A stretch of 64,000 nucleotides of DNA from an uncultured Methylococcaceae bacterium (GTDB lineage: Bacteria > Pseudomonadota > Gammaproteobacteria > Methylococcales > Methylococcaceae), in NCBI GenBank assembly GCA_903930145.1, contig CAIYXP010000191.1, forward strand, positions 62,001-126,000. The letters run 5' to 3'. This document shows, in pieces, positions 42,973-51,460 of the stretch; position 1 is the stretch's first letter, and each line of letters starts with the position of its first letter. The notes under the pieces were generated by a model. That model was given only the letters and a program-made list of their open reading frames with translations. It did not search any database and had not been told where the DNA came from. The position numbers and the translations under genes were made by a program.

Positions 42973-44055
42973 ATGAAAGTTAAACCTCATGTTTTACCCC
43001 TATTAGGGTTGGGTATAGCCGCCTTGGTTACGATGCCTGCCTCAGTGAATGCAGCCTCTTCCCAGGCCAAAGGCAAAACCCAATCGCATTCGACTAAAAA
43101 ATCAACCCAGCCCGCTCAACCCACTTACCCATCCGTCCAACCCACGGCGCAGCCCACCTATGCGCCACGTCCGACCGTGGATCCGGTTGCTGCCGCGCCG
43201 GTTGAACGCAATTACACCCTAGGCGAAGTGATTTCCGAATCGGTGACGGGCGATGTTTACGCTGACCCGTCCAGATGGGAGGCACTCACGTTCCGGCAAT
43301 TGTTCACCAAGGGTTGGGACAAGCCTTGGGTCAGCCCACCGACCGGCGGCGGTGGCGCCCCAAGAATGGGTTGGTTGAATGCCTATGACGGTGTCTTCTA
43401 TCGGCTAAGCCTAGGCATCTTTAGTTGGGCGCATGGGCCGGGTAGCTACAGCGATTCTTACGCTGGCACTTTGAGCAGCTACACCCCGCTGAGCGAGCGC
43501 TTTCAAATCCGCACCGACATCGGCTTGGCCTCCAACCGTGACCAGACCAATTTCGCGGATTTCATCATCACGCCGCGAATCTTGCTCTCCGAAAGCAAGG
43601 AACAGACCCAATCGCTAGACATCGCCTTCCGCACCCCCACCGGCAATAGTTCCAACGGTCAGGGTTATGCCTCCATCAACCCGACCTACAACTTCTGGAC
43701 CAACTATTGGAAGGGCTTGGTGATTCGAGGTGGAGCCGGGTTCACCATCCCCTACGCGGGTGAGATTGCCAATGCAGGCGCACGTTCGACCTTCAACGCC
43801 AATTTGGCGGCTGGCTGGTACTTTACCGACCACGATGCCGCACCGTTTGGCGACTTGGTCATCTATGTGGCAAACAACCTGACCCAAGCCATCGACAACC
43901 GTGGGCCTAACAGCACGACGACCTTCTCGATGGGTCCGGGTTTTCGTGACCACTTGGGCGGTAACTGGTATTTACTGGGCGCAGTCGATATAGGGGTCAC
44001 CAACCCGAAGCCGTATGACTATCAGGTGTCTGGCGCAATCATGAAAGTGTATTAA
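42973..44055 (+). CDS. Outer-membrane beta-barrel protein, paralogue A
   Basis: About 360 residues from ATG 42973 (after TAAGGATAC). A signal peptide (VLPLLGLGIAALVTMPASVNA) and a low-complexity Thr/Pro/Ala-rich linker (about 30-70) lead to a conserved block (LGEVISESVTGDVYADPSRW, then WEALTFRQLFTKGWDKPWV). A beta-rich barrel follows and ends in aromatic strands (AIMKVY). It is nearly identical over its last 280 residues to the gene at 57252. The sequence does not match a characterised family; the shape suggests an outer-membrane channel. It sits directly downstream of sulfatase 1. Confidence 0.72.
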   Translation: MKVKPHVLPLLGLGIAALVTMPASVNAASSQAKGKTQSHSTKKSTQPAQPTYPSVQPTAQPTYAPRPTVDPVAAAPVERNYTLGEVISESVTGDVYADPSRWEALTFRQLFTKGWDKPWVSPPTGGGGAPRMGWLNAYDGVFYRLSLGIFSWAHGPGSYSDSYAGTLSSYTPLSERFQIRTDIGLASNRDQTNFADFIITPRILLSESKEQTQSLDIAFRTPTGNSSNGQGYASINPTYNFWTNYWKGLVIRGGAGFTIPYAGEIANAGARSTFNANLAAGWYFTDHDAAPFGDLVIYVANNLTQAIDNRGPNSTTTFSMGPGFRDHLGGNWYLLGAVDIGVTNPKPYDYQVSGAIMKVY

Positions 44056-44082
44056 CCCCAGTTCCCTTAAACGTAATTGACT

Positions 44083-44117
44083 GGCCCCGAGACAGCGCAA
44101 TGCCTCGGGGCCTTTTT
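44083..44117 (+). terminator. Intrinsic terminator after barrel gene A
   Basis: GGCCCCGAG pairs with CTCGGGGCC over a loop of 12 bases and is followed by five T residues. Confidence 0.88.
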
Positions 44118-44132
44118 GCTTACCCAAGATCA

Positions 44133-44555
44133 ATGGATACCGATATGAGTTTTGACGTTTCCCGCTTTGTCTACTGGACGGGTGTTTACAACATGGGTTT
44201 GACCATAGCCGTCGCCCTTTCCGCTGCCGGGCCAATACTGGGCGTCAGATTTTGCTCGCCAGCATGGGCATTATTAATTGCCGGGTTTTTAGCTTTCACG
44301 GCTGTCGTGTTGATTATTTCATCCCGCAATCTCACGCTATTCGCGCCCTTGGTTTTTTGGGAGGCGATATTGCGTTTTGTCGCTTTTGCCGTGATTGTCC
44401 CATTCGGTTTATTCGGCGACATCGGTATAATGGGGGCCGTTTTGGGTTTGGGCGATCTAGTGATTGGGCTAGGTTATTTATACGGACTGACTAAGTGCCT
44501 TGGGTTTAGCTATGCCGATCTGTTTTGGGCGAGAAATACATACCCGCCTACCTGA
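44133..44555 (+). CDS. Hypothetical small integral membrane protein
   Basis: About 140 residues with four predicted transmembrane helices (GVYNMGLTIAVALSAAGPIL, WALLIAGFLAFTAVVLIIS, AILRFVAFAVIVPFGLF and IMGAVLGLGDLVIGLGYLY). ATG 44133 or 44145 starts the protein without a clear ribosome-binding site. The family is not recognised; the pattern resembles short DoxX-like or unknown membrane proteins. It is followed by an exported 2H phosphoesterase gene. Confidence 0.6.
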   Translation: MDTDMSFDVSRFVYWTGVYNMGLTIAVALSAAGPILGVRFCSPAWALLIAGFLAFTAVVLIISSRNLTLFAPLVFWEAILRFVAFAVIVPFGLFGDIGIMGAVLGLGDLVIGLGYLYGLTKCLGFSYADLFWARNTYPPT

Positions 44556-44601
44556 ACGAAAATTATGCAACGAATATGGTCACATTATCAATGATTTGAA
44601 T

Positions 44602-45366
44602 ATGAAGATGCTGCTTCCCTTGGTTCGTTTTTATTCAGCGTTGCTGTTCCTCGGCTTAGCCGCGATAATCCCTTTTGTCCAGTCCGCCGAGGCGGAACCG
44701 GCAGCGACTGCCATCGACATTCTGCTTGATCCAGACGCAACGATGGTCGCCCAGGCACAAAAGGCAAATACTCGTCTGCGTGAAAACCATCCGGCCGGTT
44801 TCGCGCTGGATGCGGATCACATGCCCCATATCACGATGCTACAAAGGTACGTCCGTAGCGCCGATCTCGAACGGGTCAAGGCTGCTGTGGCCAAGGTGAT
44901 CCACAAGACCGATTTTGCCAAGCTTAAGCTCCAAGCCACGGGCTATTACTACCTGCCTTACCAGAATCTCGGACTGGCTGGTATCACGGTTGCACCCACG
45001 CCGGCCTTGCTCGACTTGCAGCAAAAACTCATCGCTGCGGTGAAACCGTTCACTGTAGCAAGCGGGACGGGTGAAGCATTTGTGCCGCGCCCAGACGGCG
45101 GGCCGCTCAACCAGCCGACCATGGACTACATCGCCGCCTATGTACCCGAACACAGCGGCAAACAATACAATCCGCATGTCACTGTCGGCCTTGGTGAAGA
45201 GTCATTTGTGAAACAGTTGCTTGCCGAGCCGTTCAAGTCGTTCACATTCAAGGCCCGTTCGGCCAGCCTCTATCAACTGGGTGATTTCGGCACCGCCCAG
45301 AAACAGCTTTGGACCTCGGCACAGGCCGATCCTTTGCCTTCTTGGAATAACGGCAAAGCTAGGTAG
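44602..45366 (+). CDS. Exported 2H-phosphoesterase family protein
   Basis: About 254 residues. A signal peptide (LLPLVRFYSALLFLGLAAII...AEA) precedes a 2H phosphoesterase fold with the two H-x-T motifs, MPHITML and YNPHVTVGL, about 120 residues apart. Between them lies GYYYLPYQNLGLAGITVAPTP. 2H enzymes (2'-5' RNA ligase/cyclic phosphodiesterase-like) are normally cytoplasmic; an N-terminal export signal is unusual. ATG 44602 is the first to begin with a signal peptide; a longer frame has no support. The substrate could be an extracellular cyclic phosphate or an ester, which is an inference. Confidence 0.75.
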   Translation: MKMLLPLVRFYSALLFLGLAAIIPFVQSAEAEPAATAIDILLDPDATMVAQAQKANTRLRENHPAGFALDADHMPHITMLQRYVRSADLERVKAAVAKVIHKTDFAKLKLQATGYYYLPYQNLGLAGITVAPTPALLDLQQKLIAAVKPFTVASGTGEAFVPRPDGGPLNQPTMDYIAAYVPEHSGKQYNPHVTVGLGEESFVKQLLAEPFKSFTFKARSASLYQLGDFGTAQKQLWTSAQADPLPSWNNGKAR

Positions 45367-45505
45367 TCCATCATGACGACACACAACGGGAATACGCGTA
45401 TTGACCTGTCGGCATGTTGGATAAGACGCTGGACGAAGCCGCGTAACAGGGTTGGACTGTGGTGAGCATGGACAAAGATTGGAAACAAGTATTCAGATTC
45501 CAAAA

Positions 45506-46516
45506 ATGAATCGAAAGTCAGTCCGATATCTATATATTTTGCGCTTTTTTATTTTGCTGGGGGGCAGTGTTTCCACGGCATGGGCGGATTGGTCTGCCAT
45601 CACCGAAGGCACGGGGTTTTACACCGACGACGTGGGGATTTTCTCGGCCACTCGGCGCTTGTCCCGCGATGGCGACCCGACCCAGCCGGCACTGGATTCC
45701 AAATTGACCGGGCAGGGCAGCGACTTTGTATTCGGGCCGACGGCGGAATTGGCGAATTCGTTTGACAACCGCCTCGGCACAACTACGTTGGACATACAAG
45801 GGAGCGGCTTCGTTTATGCCACCCATGAACGTTACAACCATGGCGCTTTGCGCGTCCAAGCCAAGCAGGCTTTCACCCCGGAAACCTCGTTGCTGTTCCG
45901 CTATTACTATTCGCCCGATCTTTACCTAGGCGAAAACGAGGAGCGACAAACGGGCCAATTCCTGCTCGTCGGCGAGGAAGTCACTAGCCATATCGGGTCA
46001 GTCCGGTTGAATCAAGAAATCACCGAAGGTCTGGAGGTGAAGCTGCTGGCCCGTTACGGCGCGCGCCTTTACAATCAGGCTTATTCTGAGCGGAACACGG
46101 ATTTCTGGACCATAGGCCCGCATTTGGAATGGAAAATACTGCCAAAAGTCAAACTGGGCCTTGCCTACCATTATGAGCGTGGTCTGGCCGATGGACGCAA
46201 CCAACCGCAATACGAAGACGACGTGTCCTATATCAACCATTATGGCTCGGTCGATCTGGATGTGGAATTGCGCGAGCGGCTTTCCTTGATGCTTGCCTTC
46301 CATTATGAGCGGAATAACTGGACCAGTAGCCTTGAGGGGGACGAACGCAACGGCGCGTATGAAAACGTTTACCAAGGCGAGGCTCTTCTCGCGTATCAAG
46401 TGACGGATTCGGTAAAATCTTACATCGGGGTCCAGCATTCCCGGCGCAGAGAAAATTTTGAGGAAGAGGCCGTGGTTAACACCAATGTGGGTTTAGGCGT
46501 GATGGCAAAGTTTTAA
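45506..46516 (+). CDS. Outer-membrane beta-barrel protein preceding sulfatase 2
   Basis: About 336 residues from ATG 45506. A signal peptide (YLYILRFFILLGGSVSTAWA) precedes a chain of amphipathic strands (GFVYATHERYNHGALRVQAK, LSLMLAFHYERNNWTS, VKSYIGVQHSRRRENF) ending in VNTNVGLGVMAKF. This is a DUF3570-like or porin-like barrel. It is about 170 bp upstream of sulfatase 2 on the same strand. A role as a channel for sulfated substrates is inferred from position only. Confidence 0.68.
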   Translation: MNRKSVRYLYILRFFILLGGSVSTAWADWSAITEGTGFYTDDVGIFSATRRLSRDGDPTQPALDSKLTGQGSDFVFGPTAELANSFDNRLGTTTLDIQGSGFVYATHERYNHGALRVQAKQAFTPETSLLFRYYYSPDLYLGENEERQTGQFLLVGEEVTSHIGSVRLNQEITEGLEVKLLARYGARLYNQAYSERNTDFWTIGPHLEWKILPKVKLGLAYHYERGLADGRNQPQYEDDVSYINHYGSVDLDVELRERLSLMLAFHYERNNWTSSLEGDERNGAYENVYQGEALLAYQVTDSVKSYIGVQHSRRRENFEEEAVVNTNVGLGVMAKF

Positions 46517-46567
46517 TCAAGCCCATCGTCAACCGACTACACAACCCAGCCAACAATAGGCAATACC

Positions 46568-46600
46568 ATGGTGAAACTATTAACCACGCTATCACCATAG
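46568..46600 (+). pseudogene. Possible 11-codon remnant of a gene like that at 49369
   Basis: ATAGGCAATACCATG (46556-46570) is identical to the sequence at the start of the membrane-protein gene at 49369 (49357-49371). The following codons read MVKLLTTLSP then stop, against MKKFLTILKR in the intact gene. The rest of the gene is missing. It may be a relic of a duplicated block or a chance similarity. Confidence 0.35.
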
Positions 46601-46687
46601 TAGAATAATTTCCTCATTTTAGGAAAATATCATGGAATCAACGCCATCCAACCAAATCTTTAGAATCCGGTGACAGGTATATATGCC

Positions 46688-49054
46688 ATGAAAATGATGA
46701 GACCATCGACCATAATCGGTTTAATGTTCGGTACGCTAATAGCTGTCGGTTCGATTGCGCCGGCAGCCCGAGCCGCAATGCCTGTGGCTCAAACGGTTTT
46801 GCCTGAACCCGAGCCAGCCTTTGCAGGGAAAATTGGCACGACTTATAAAGATTCCACACCGGATTACCCCAAGCCCATTAAAGCCCCGCAAGGCGCGCCG
46901 AATGTGATGATCGTCATTCTCGATGACGTGGGTTTCGGCCATGCAGGCACTTTCGGCGGCGCAGCGGCGACTCCGACCTTGGATAAGTTGGCAAAAGAGG
47001 GGTTGCGCTACAACACTTTCCACACCACGGCGCTGTGTTCGCCCACCCGTGGCGCATTGCTGACCGGGCGCAACCATCACAGTGTTGGCACGGGTGTCAT
47101 TATCGAAATGGGAACCGGCTATCCGGGTTACACAGGGGTTGTGCCAAATACGACGGCGGGGTTGCCGGAAATATTGCGGCAAAACGGCTACACCACTGCC
47201 GCGTTTGGCAAGTGGCATAACACCCCGGATGCCGAGATTTCCCCGGCTGGCCCGTTTGACCGCTGGCCCACCGGCAAGACGTGGGGGTTTGAATATTTCT
47301 ACGGTTTCATGAATGGTGAAACCCACCAGTACTATCCCGTACTGTACCGTAACACCACCCCGGTTCCCCAACCTAAAACCCCGGAACAGGGCTATCACCT
47401 GACCGGGGATTTAGTGGATAACGCCATTGGTTGGATGAATCAGGTTAAGGCGACCAATCCCAACAAACCGTGGTTCATGTATTTCTCGACGGGCGGCATC
47501 CACGGGCCGCATCATGCCCCCAAAGCGTATCGCGACAAATATAAGGGCAAGTTCGATGCCGGTTGGGATCGCTATCGAGAAGAAACTTTTGCCCGTCAGA
47601 AGCAGTTGGGCGTGATTCCGGCCAATGCCCAATTGACCCCGCGTCCCGCCGAACTCCCCGCATGGGCCGATCAACCGGAGAATGCGAAGCGCGTTTATGA
47701 AAGGTTGATGGAAAACTACACAGGCTTTCTTGAGCATACGGATGTGGAAGTTGGGCGACTCCTCGCCGCCGTCGAGAAGGCGGGTGAGATGGACAACACG
47801 CTGATTTTTTACATTGTCGGTGACAACGGTGCGTCCGGTGAGGGTGGGCTTGAAGGGACGGTCAATGAAGTGGCAAGCCTCAACGGGATTCAACTGGGCT
47901 TGCCCGGACTGGAAGCCGCATTCGATGAGATCGGTGGGCCGAAAACCGAACCTCACGTCCCGGCGGCTTGGGCTTGGGCAGCGGATACCCCGTTCCAGTG
48001 GACCAAGCAAGTCGCTTCGCATTTTGGCGGCACTCGTAACGGCATGGTCGTGCATTGGCCGAAAGGCATCAAAGCTCAAGGCCAACTGCGCACCCAGTTT
48101 CATCATGTCATCGACGTGGCTCCCACCGTGCTTGAAGCTGCCCACATCAAAGAGCCGCAAGTGGTCAACGGTGTGAAACAAAAGCCCATCGAAGGGATTA
48201 GTATGCTGTATTCCTTCGACCAGCCGGAAGCCACATCACATCATAACGTCCAATACTTTGAAATGCTGGGTAACCGGGGAATTTACAAGGACGGTTGGAT
48301 AGCCTCCACGCGACACGGGCGTTTGCCTTGGCAGACGGGGGGGAGCTACGGAGATTTCAAAGACGATCCGTGGGAGCTATACAACATCACCGAGGATTTC
48401 ACCCAATCGAACAACCTGGCGGCGAAAAACCCACAGAAACTCAAAGAAATGCAAGCGGCTTTCTTGGTCGAAGCCAAGAAATACAATGTGCTGCCCTTGG
48501 ACGACCGCTTCGCCGAGCGCTTCGATTCCAGGCTACGCCCCAATCCGCTGGCGGGGCTGAAAAAATTCACCTACGGACCCGGTGTCACTGGCATTAGCGA
48601 ATCCTCCGTGCTGAATACCCATAATGTGCCTTTCAATATCACCGCTGAGATTGAGATTGGGGATACCGGGACAGACGGCGTATTGGCAGCCATTGGCGGG
48701 GTGACTTCCGGGTGGTCGCTATACGTCAAAGACGGCAAACCGACTTTCTACTATAACTTCTTTGAGGTTGACCATGCCCGTGTCCAGTCGGCGGAACCGT
48801 TGCCCAAGGGCAAGTCCACCGTGCGGGTGGAAGTGAAACCCACCGAACCCGGTCCCGGCAAACCGGCGGATATTCGCATCTTGGTCAATGGCAAGGAAAC
48901 TGCCAAAGGACGGGTGGAGCGGACGGTTCCGGTGCGTTATAGCGTCGAGCCTTTTGACATCGGCATGGATACGGTGTCGGCGGTTTCCGGCGATTACGCC
49001 GTGCCGTTTGCTTTTCAAGGCCAAATTGCGGGTGTCACTATTGACGTCGAATAG
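46688..49054 (+). CDS. Exported arylsulfatase, Cys-type, about 788 aa (sulfatase 2)
   Basis: A signal peptide (LMFGTLIAVGSIAPAARA) is followed by a long sulfatase domain. VMIVILDDVGFGHAGTFGG carries the Asp pair, ALCSPTRGALLTGRNH is the C-x-P-x-R formylglycine motif (C117) and FGKWHNTPD the Lys/His block. IVGDNGASGEG precedes a long C-terminal part. A beta-rich C-terminal region ends in VPFAFQGQIAGVTIDVE. It shares length and overall pattern with sulfatase 3 (58564) but not with sulfatases 1 and 4. ATG 46688 is the first of three closely spaced in-frame ATGs. Hydrolysis of sulfate esters in the periplasm is likely. Confidence 0.92.
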   Translation: MKMMRPSTIIGLMFGTLIAVGSIAPAARAAMPVAQTVLPEPEPAFAGKIGTTYKDSTPDYPKPIKAPQGAPNVMIVILDDVGFGHAGTFGGAAATPTLDKLAKEGLRYNTFHTTALCSPTRGALLTGRNHHSVGTGVIIEMGTGYPGYTGVVPNTTAGLPEILRQNGYTTAAFGKWHNTPDAEISPAGPFDRWPTGKTWGFEYFYGFMNGETHQYYPVLYRNTTPVPQPKTPEQGYHLTGDLVDNAIGWMNQVKATNPNKPWFMYFSTGGIHGPHHAPKAYRDKYKGKFDAGWDRYREETFARQKQLGVIPANAQLTPRPAELPAWADQPENAKRVYERLMENYTGFLEHTDVEVGRLLAAVEKAGEMDNTLIFYIVGDNGASGEGGLEGTVNEVASLNGIQLGLPGLEAAFDEIGGPKTEPHVPAAWAWAADTPFQWTKQVASHFGGTRNGMVVHWPKGIKAQGQLRTQFHHVIDVAPTVLEAAHIKEPQVVNGVKQKPIEGISMLYSFDQPEATSHHNVQYFEMLGNRGIYKDGWIASTRHGRLPWQTGGSYGDFKDDPWELYNITEDFTQSNNLAAKNPQKLKEMQAAFLVEAKKYNVLPLDDRFAERFDSRLRPNPLAGLKKFTYGPGVTGISESSVLNTHNVPFNITAEIEIGDTGTDGVLAAIGGVTSGWSLYVKDGKPTFYYNFFEVDHARVQSAEPLPKGKSTVRVEVKPTEPGPGKPADIRILVNGKETAKGRVERTVPVRYSVEPFDIGMDTVSAVSGDYAVPFAFQGQIAGVTIDVE

Positions 49055-49368
49055 CTTATGAATGGATGTCACCCAATGCTTGACAGTGGATTGATCGTCC
49101 ATACACTCTGCGTAGGAATGCAGACGAGGGCGCTTCGCGCCCAACTCCCCCGGATGTTCGAAGCGGAGGCTCCCACGCGGAGCATTACTGCCATTAAGTT
49201 ACGCTGTTCGTGGTGAGCCTGTTGAACTGTGAACGTAACTGATTTTTCGAGGTTCCCTACAGTGGGCAGCATCAAAGCCTGTCTTGGTGGGGGAGAAGCC
49301 TAGGGGGTTGCTTTGACGCTTCCTGCTTTAATCTCTCTAGGTAATATCAACAATCCATAGGCAATACC
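49055..49368. other. Intergenic region with REP-like repeat
   Basis: About 314 bp without a gene. Contains a hairpin-rich stretch (GGGCGCTTCGCGCCC near 49127-49141), a repeat-like CGTTCGTGGTGAGCCTGTTGAAC sequence variant (49204-49228) and the shared ATAGGCAATACCATG immediately at the next gene start. It may be a decayed repeat element between sulfatase 2 and the membrane-protein gene. Confidence 0.4.
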
Positions 49369-49863
49369 ATGAAAAAATTTTTGACTATACTCAAGCGTGA
49401 GTTTCTTGAAATCATCCCGCCCACGGTTTTCTTTTTCATCGCCTTCACCCTGATTATTGCCACCAAGACATTAATCTTGCAGGAATATAATATTCATGCT
49501 TCGGGGTTTGGCATGGCGCTGATTGGTGGGTTACTGGTTGGGAAAGTGGTTTTGATTGCCGACGCACTACCCTTTGTGAATAAATTTCCACACAAACCTC
49601 TGATTTACAACGTAGTTTGGAAGTCGCTCATTTATTTTATAGCCGCAATGATTGTTCGATATTTAGAGCATATTTCCCATTTTCTGCTACAGCATGAAAG
49701 TTTCGTACAAGCCCACCATCATCTGATGGCTGAAGTGGTTTGGCCGCATTTTTGGCTGATTCAAATGTGGCTGGCCGTGCTGTTTTTTGTCTACTGCGCC
49801 CTGCGTGAATTGGTTCGTGCCATTGGGCGTGAAAAGGTCAGACAAATGTTCATAGGCAGATGA
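49369..49863 (+). CDS. Hypothetical membrane protein
   Basis: 164 residues with four hydrophobic segments (IIPPTVFFFIAFTLIIATK, GFGMALIGGLLVGKVVLIADAL, VVWKSLIYFIAAMIVRYLEH, FWLIQMWLAVLFFVYCALREL). The ends are basic. The family is not recognised. A possible truncated copy lies in front of sulfatase 2. The gene has no clear ribosome-binding site. It precedes the patatin lipoprotein gene by about 60 bp and may be co-transcribed with it. Confidence 0.65.
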   Translation: MKKFLTILKREFLEIIPPTVFFFIAFTLIIATKTLILQEYNIHASGFGMALIGGLLVGKVVLIADALPFVNKFPHKPLIYNVVWKSLIYFIAAMIVRYLEHISHFLLQHESFVQAHHHLMAEVVWPHFWLIQMWLAVLFFVYCALRELVRAIGREKVRQMFIGR

Positions 49864-49921
49864 AATATGCCCATCATATTTGAATGATATACTGCCTATA
49901 TTTATTGTCTTTGAGGAAACA

Positions 49922-51166
49922 ATGCAGATGAAATATGCTGATTTAATCAACAAAAGTTTGGTTTTGTTGCTTGCATTATTAATGTTGAATGCTTGCTCGT
50001 CACCAATGCGGCGCAGTGCAGCCCCGGCCAACTTACAAGCCAGCGCTGAAATACCGGGTATGCCAGGTGTCCGTTATTCCCCGGTTAGTGCCAAGGGCAT
50101 CGAGGCCATGACTAAAGAAGGCATGGACGCATTCAATAAAGAGAAAGCCCATCTGGAATCAATCGGGTTTCAAGGGCCATTGCCACCCGCTAATTTTCTG
50201 GCGGTATCCGGTGGCGGCGATGACGGTGCTTTCGGGGCGGGTTTGCTCAACGGTTGGACAGCCTCCGGCACTCGGCCCGAATTTAAATTGGTCACAGGCG
50301 TTAGCACCGGGGCGTTGATCGCGCCGTTTGCCTTTTTGGGGCCAAAATATGACAAGGTCTTGAGCGAGGTTTACACCCAAGTCACACCCAAGGACATTGC
50401 CGAGGCGCGGGGCGTACTCGCCGCTGTGTTTGACGATGCGATGGCGGACAACTCGCCGTTGATGAACTTGATCAAAAAGCACGTCAATCAACCGATGCTG
50501 GATGCCATCGCCGCAGAATATGCGAAAGGCCGGCTGTTATTGGTGGGAACCACCAATCTTGACACTCGCTTGCCGACCATTTGGAACTTGACCAAAATCG
50601 CCGCCAGCAAGGATCCGAAAGCCTTGGAACTGTTTCAACGGCTGATGATTGCCTCGGCCTCCATCCCCGGTGCATTCCCTCCGGCAATGATTGATGTCGA
50701 AGCAGGCGGGGCGCCTTATCAGGAGATGCATGTGGACGGAGGTGCGACTAGCCAAGTGTTCGTCTATCCGCCGGCATTGAACATTAAAAAGTTCTCGGAA
50801 TCGCAAGGGGTGCAAAGGGATCGCAAACTCTACATCATCCGCAATGCGCGGCTAGACCCCGACTGGGCCAGTGTCGAACGGAAAACCCTGACTATCGTGC
50901 AACGCGCCATCTCGTCATTGATCCAGACGCAAGGCGTGGGTGACTTGTACCGAATCTACGCCACCGCCAAAAAAGACGGTTTGGATTACAATTTGGCCTT
51001 CATTCCCGGTAGCTTCGACACGCCGCATAAAGAAGAGTTTGGCACGGAATATATGCGCAGCCTTTATGGCGTGGCTTACAAAATGGCGGAAACTGGCTAT
51101 CCGTGGCAGAAAACGCCGCCGGGTTATATCGTCCCGGCGGATAAGGGCTTGGGCGGGGATCAATGA
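49922..51166 (+). CDS. Patatin-like phospholipase lipoprotein
   Basis: About 414 residues, from ATG 49922 behind GAGGAA. The lipobox LALLMLNAC is followed by a patatin domain: FLAVSGGGDDGAFGAGLLNGW (oxyanion glycines), VTGVSTGALIAPFAFLG (nucleophile Ser in GxSxG) and HVDGGATSQVF (catalytic Asp, DGG). This is the Ser-Asp dyad of patatin phospholipases, and the lipoprotein signal suggests attachment to a membrane from the periplasm. The enzyme probably hydrolyses acyl chains of lipids. It lies within the sulfatase island. Confidence 0.9.
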   Translation: MQMKYADLINKSLVLLLALLMLNACSSPMRRSAAPANLQASAEIPGMPGVRYSPVSAKGIEAMTKEGMDAFNKEKAHLESIGFQGPLPPANFLAVSGGGDDGAFGAGLLNGWTASGTRPEFKLVTGVSTGALIAPFAFLGPKYDKVLSEVYTQVTPKDIAEARGVLAAVFDDAMADNSPLMNLIKKHVNQPMLDAIAAEYAKGRLLLVGTTNLDTRLPTIWNLTKIAASKDPKALELFQRLMIASASIPGAFPPAMIDVEAGGAPYQEMHVDGGATSQVFVYPPALNIKKFSESQGVQRDRKLYIIRNARLDPDWASVERKTLTIVQRAISSLIQTQGVGDLYRIYATAKKDGLDYNLAFIPGSFDTPHKEEFGTEYMRSLYGVAYKMAETGYPWQKTPPGYIVPADKGLGGDQ

Positions 51167-51383
51167 TCCGTTTGCGCATACCTGTTGATTCCAAAGCTTG
51201 GGTGGGCGTGCCAGTCCGAGATGCGTCGGCGAAGGAGTGTAGTGGGCAATTTAAGCTCGGCGCATCCTGTGGGCCTTGTCACTTGGGCTGAACAAGCTAC
51301 CTTCCCGTTGAAATGGTTGAGGTTGCGCCAACAGCTTTGAAAATAACGGCATCTTGACATATTTTTACGTTAGGTAATTTATA

Positions 51384-51449
51384 ACATACGTCATATTTGA
51401 CATACGACAAAATTAACGTATAAAATACGCTCATGTTTTACGCCATGAG
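51384..51449 (+). promoter_or_regulatory. Near-consensus sigma-70 promoter with operator-like repeats for the ATPase pair
   Basis: TTGACA (51397-51402) and TATAAA (51419-51424) are spaced by 16 bp. ACATACG occurs at 51384-51390 and again 16 bp later at 51400-51406, straddling the -35 element, and GTCATATTTGAC (51390-51401) is a perfect GTCA/TGAC inverted repeat. Around the expected start of transcription CTCATG (51430-51435) pairs with CATGAG (51444-51449). The set suggests a dimeric repressor bound across the promoter. Confidence 0.6.
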
Positions 51450-51460
51450 TTACAACTTAT

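Noticed and set aside
45373-45465. 30-codon frame before the barrel gene at 45506
   Set aside because: Too short, no ribosome-binding site, Trp/Arg-rich chance composition.
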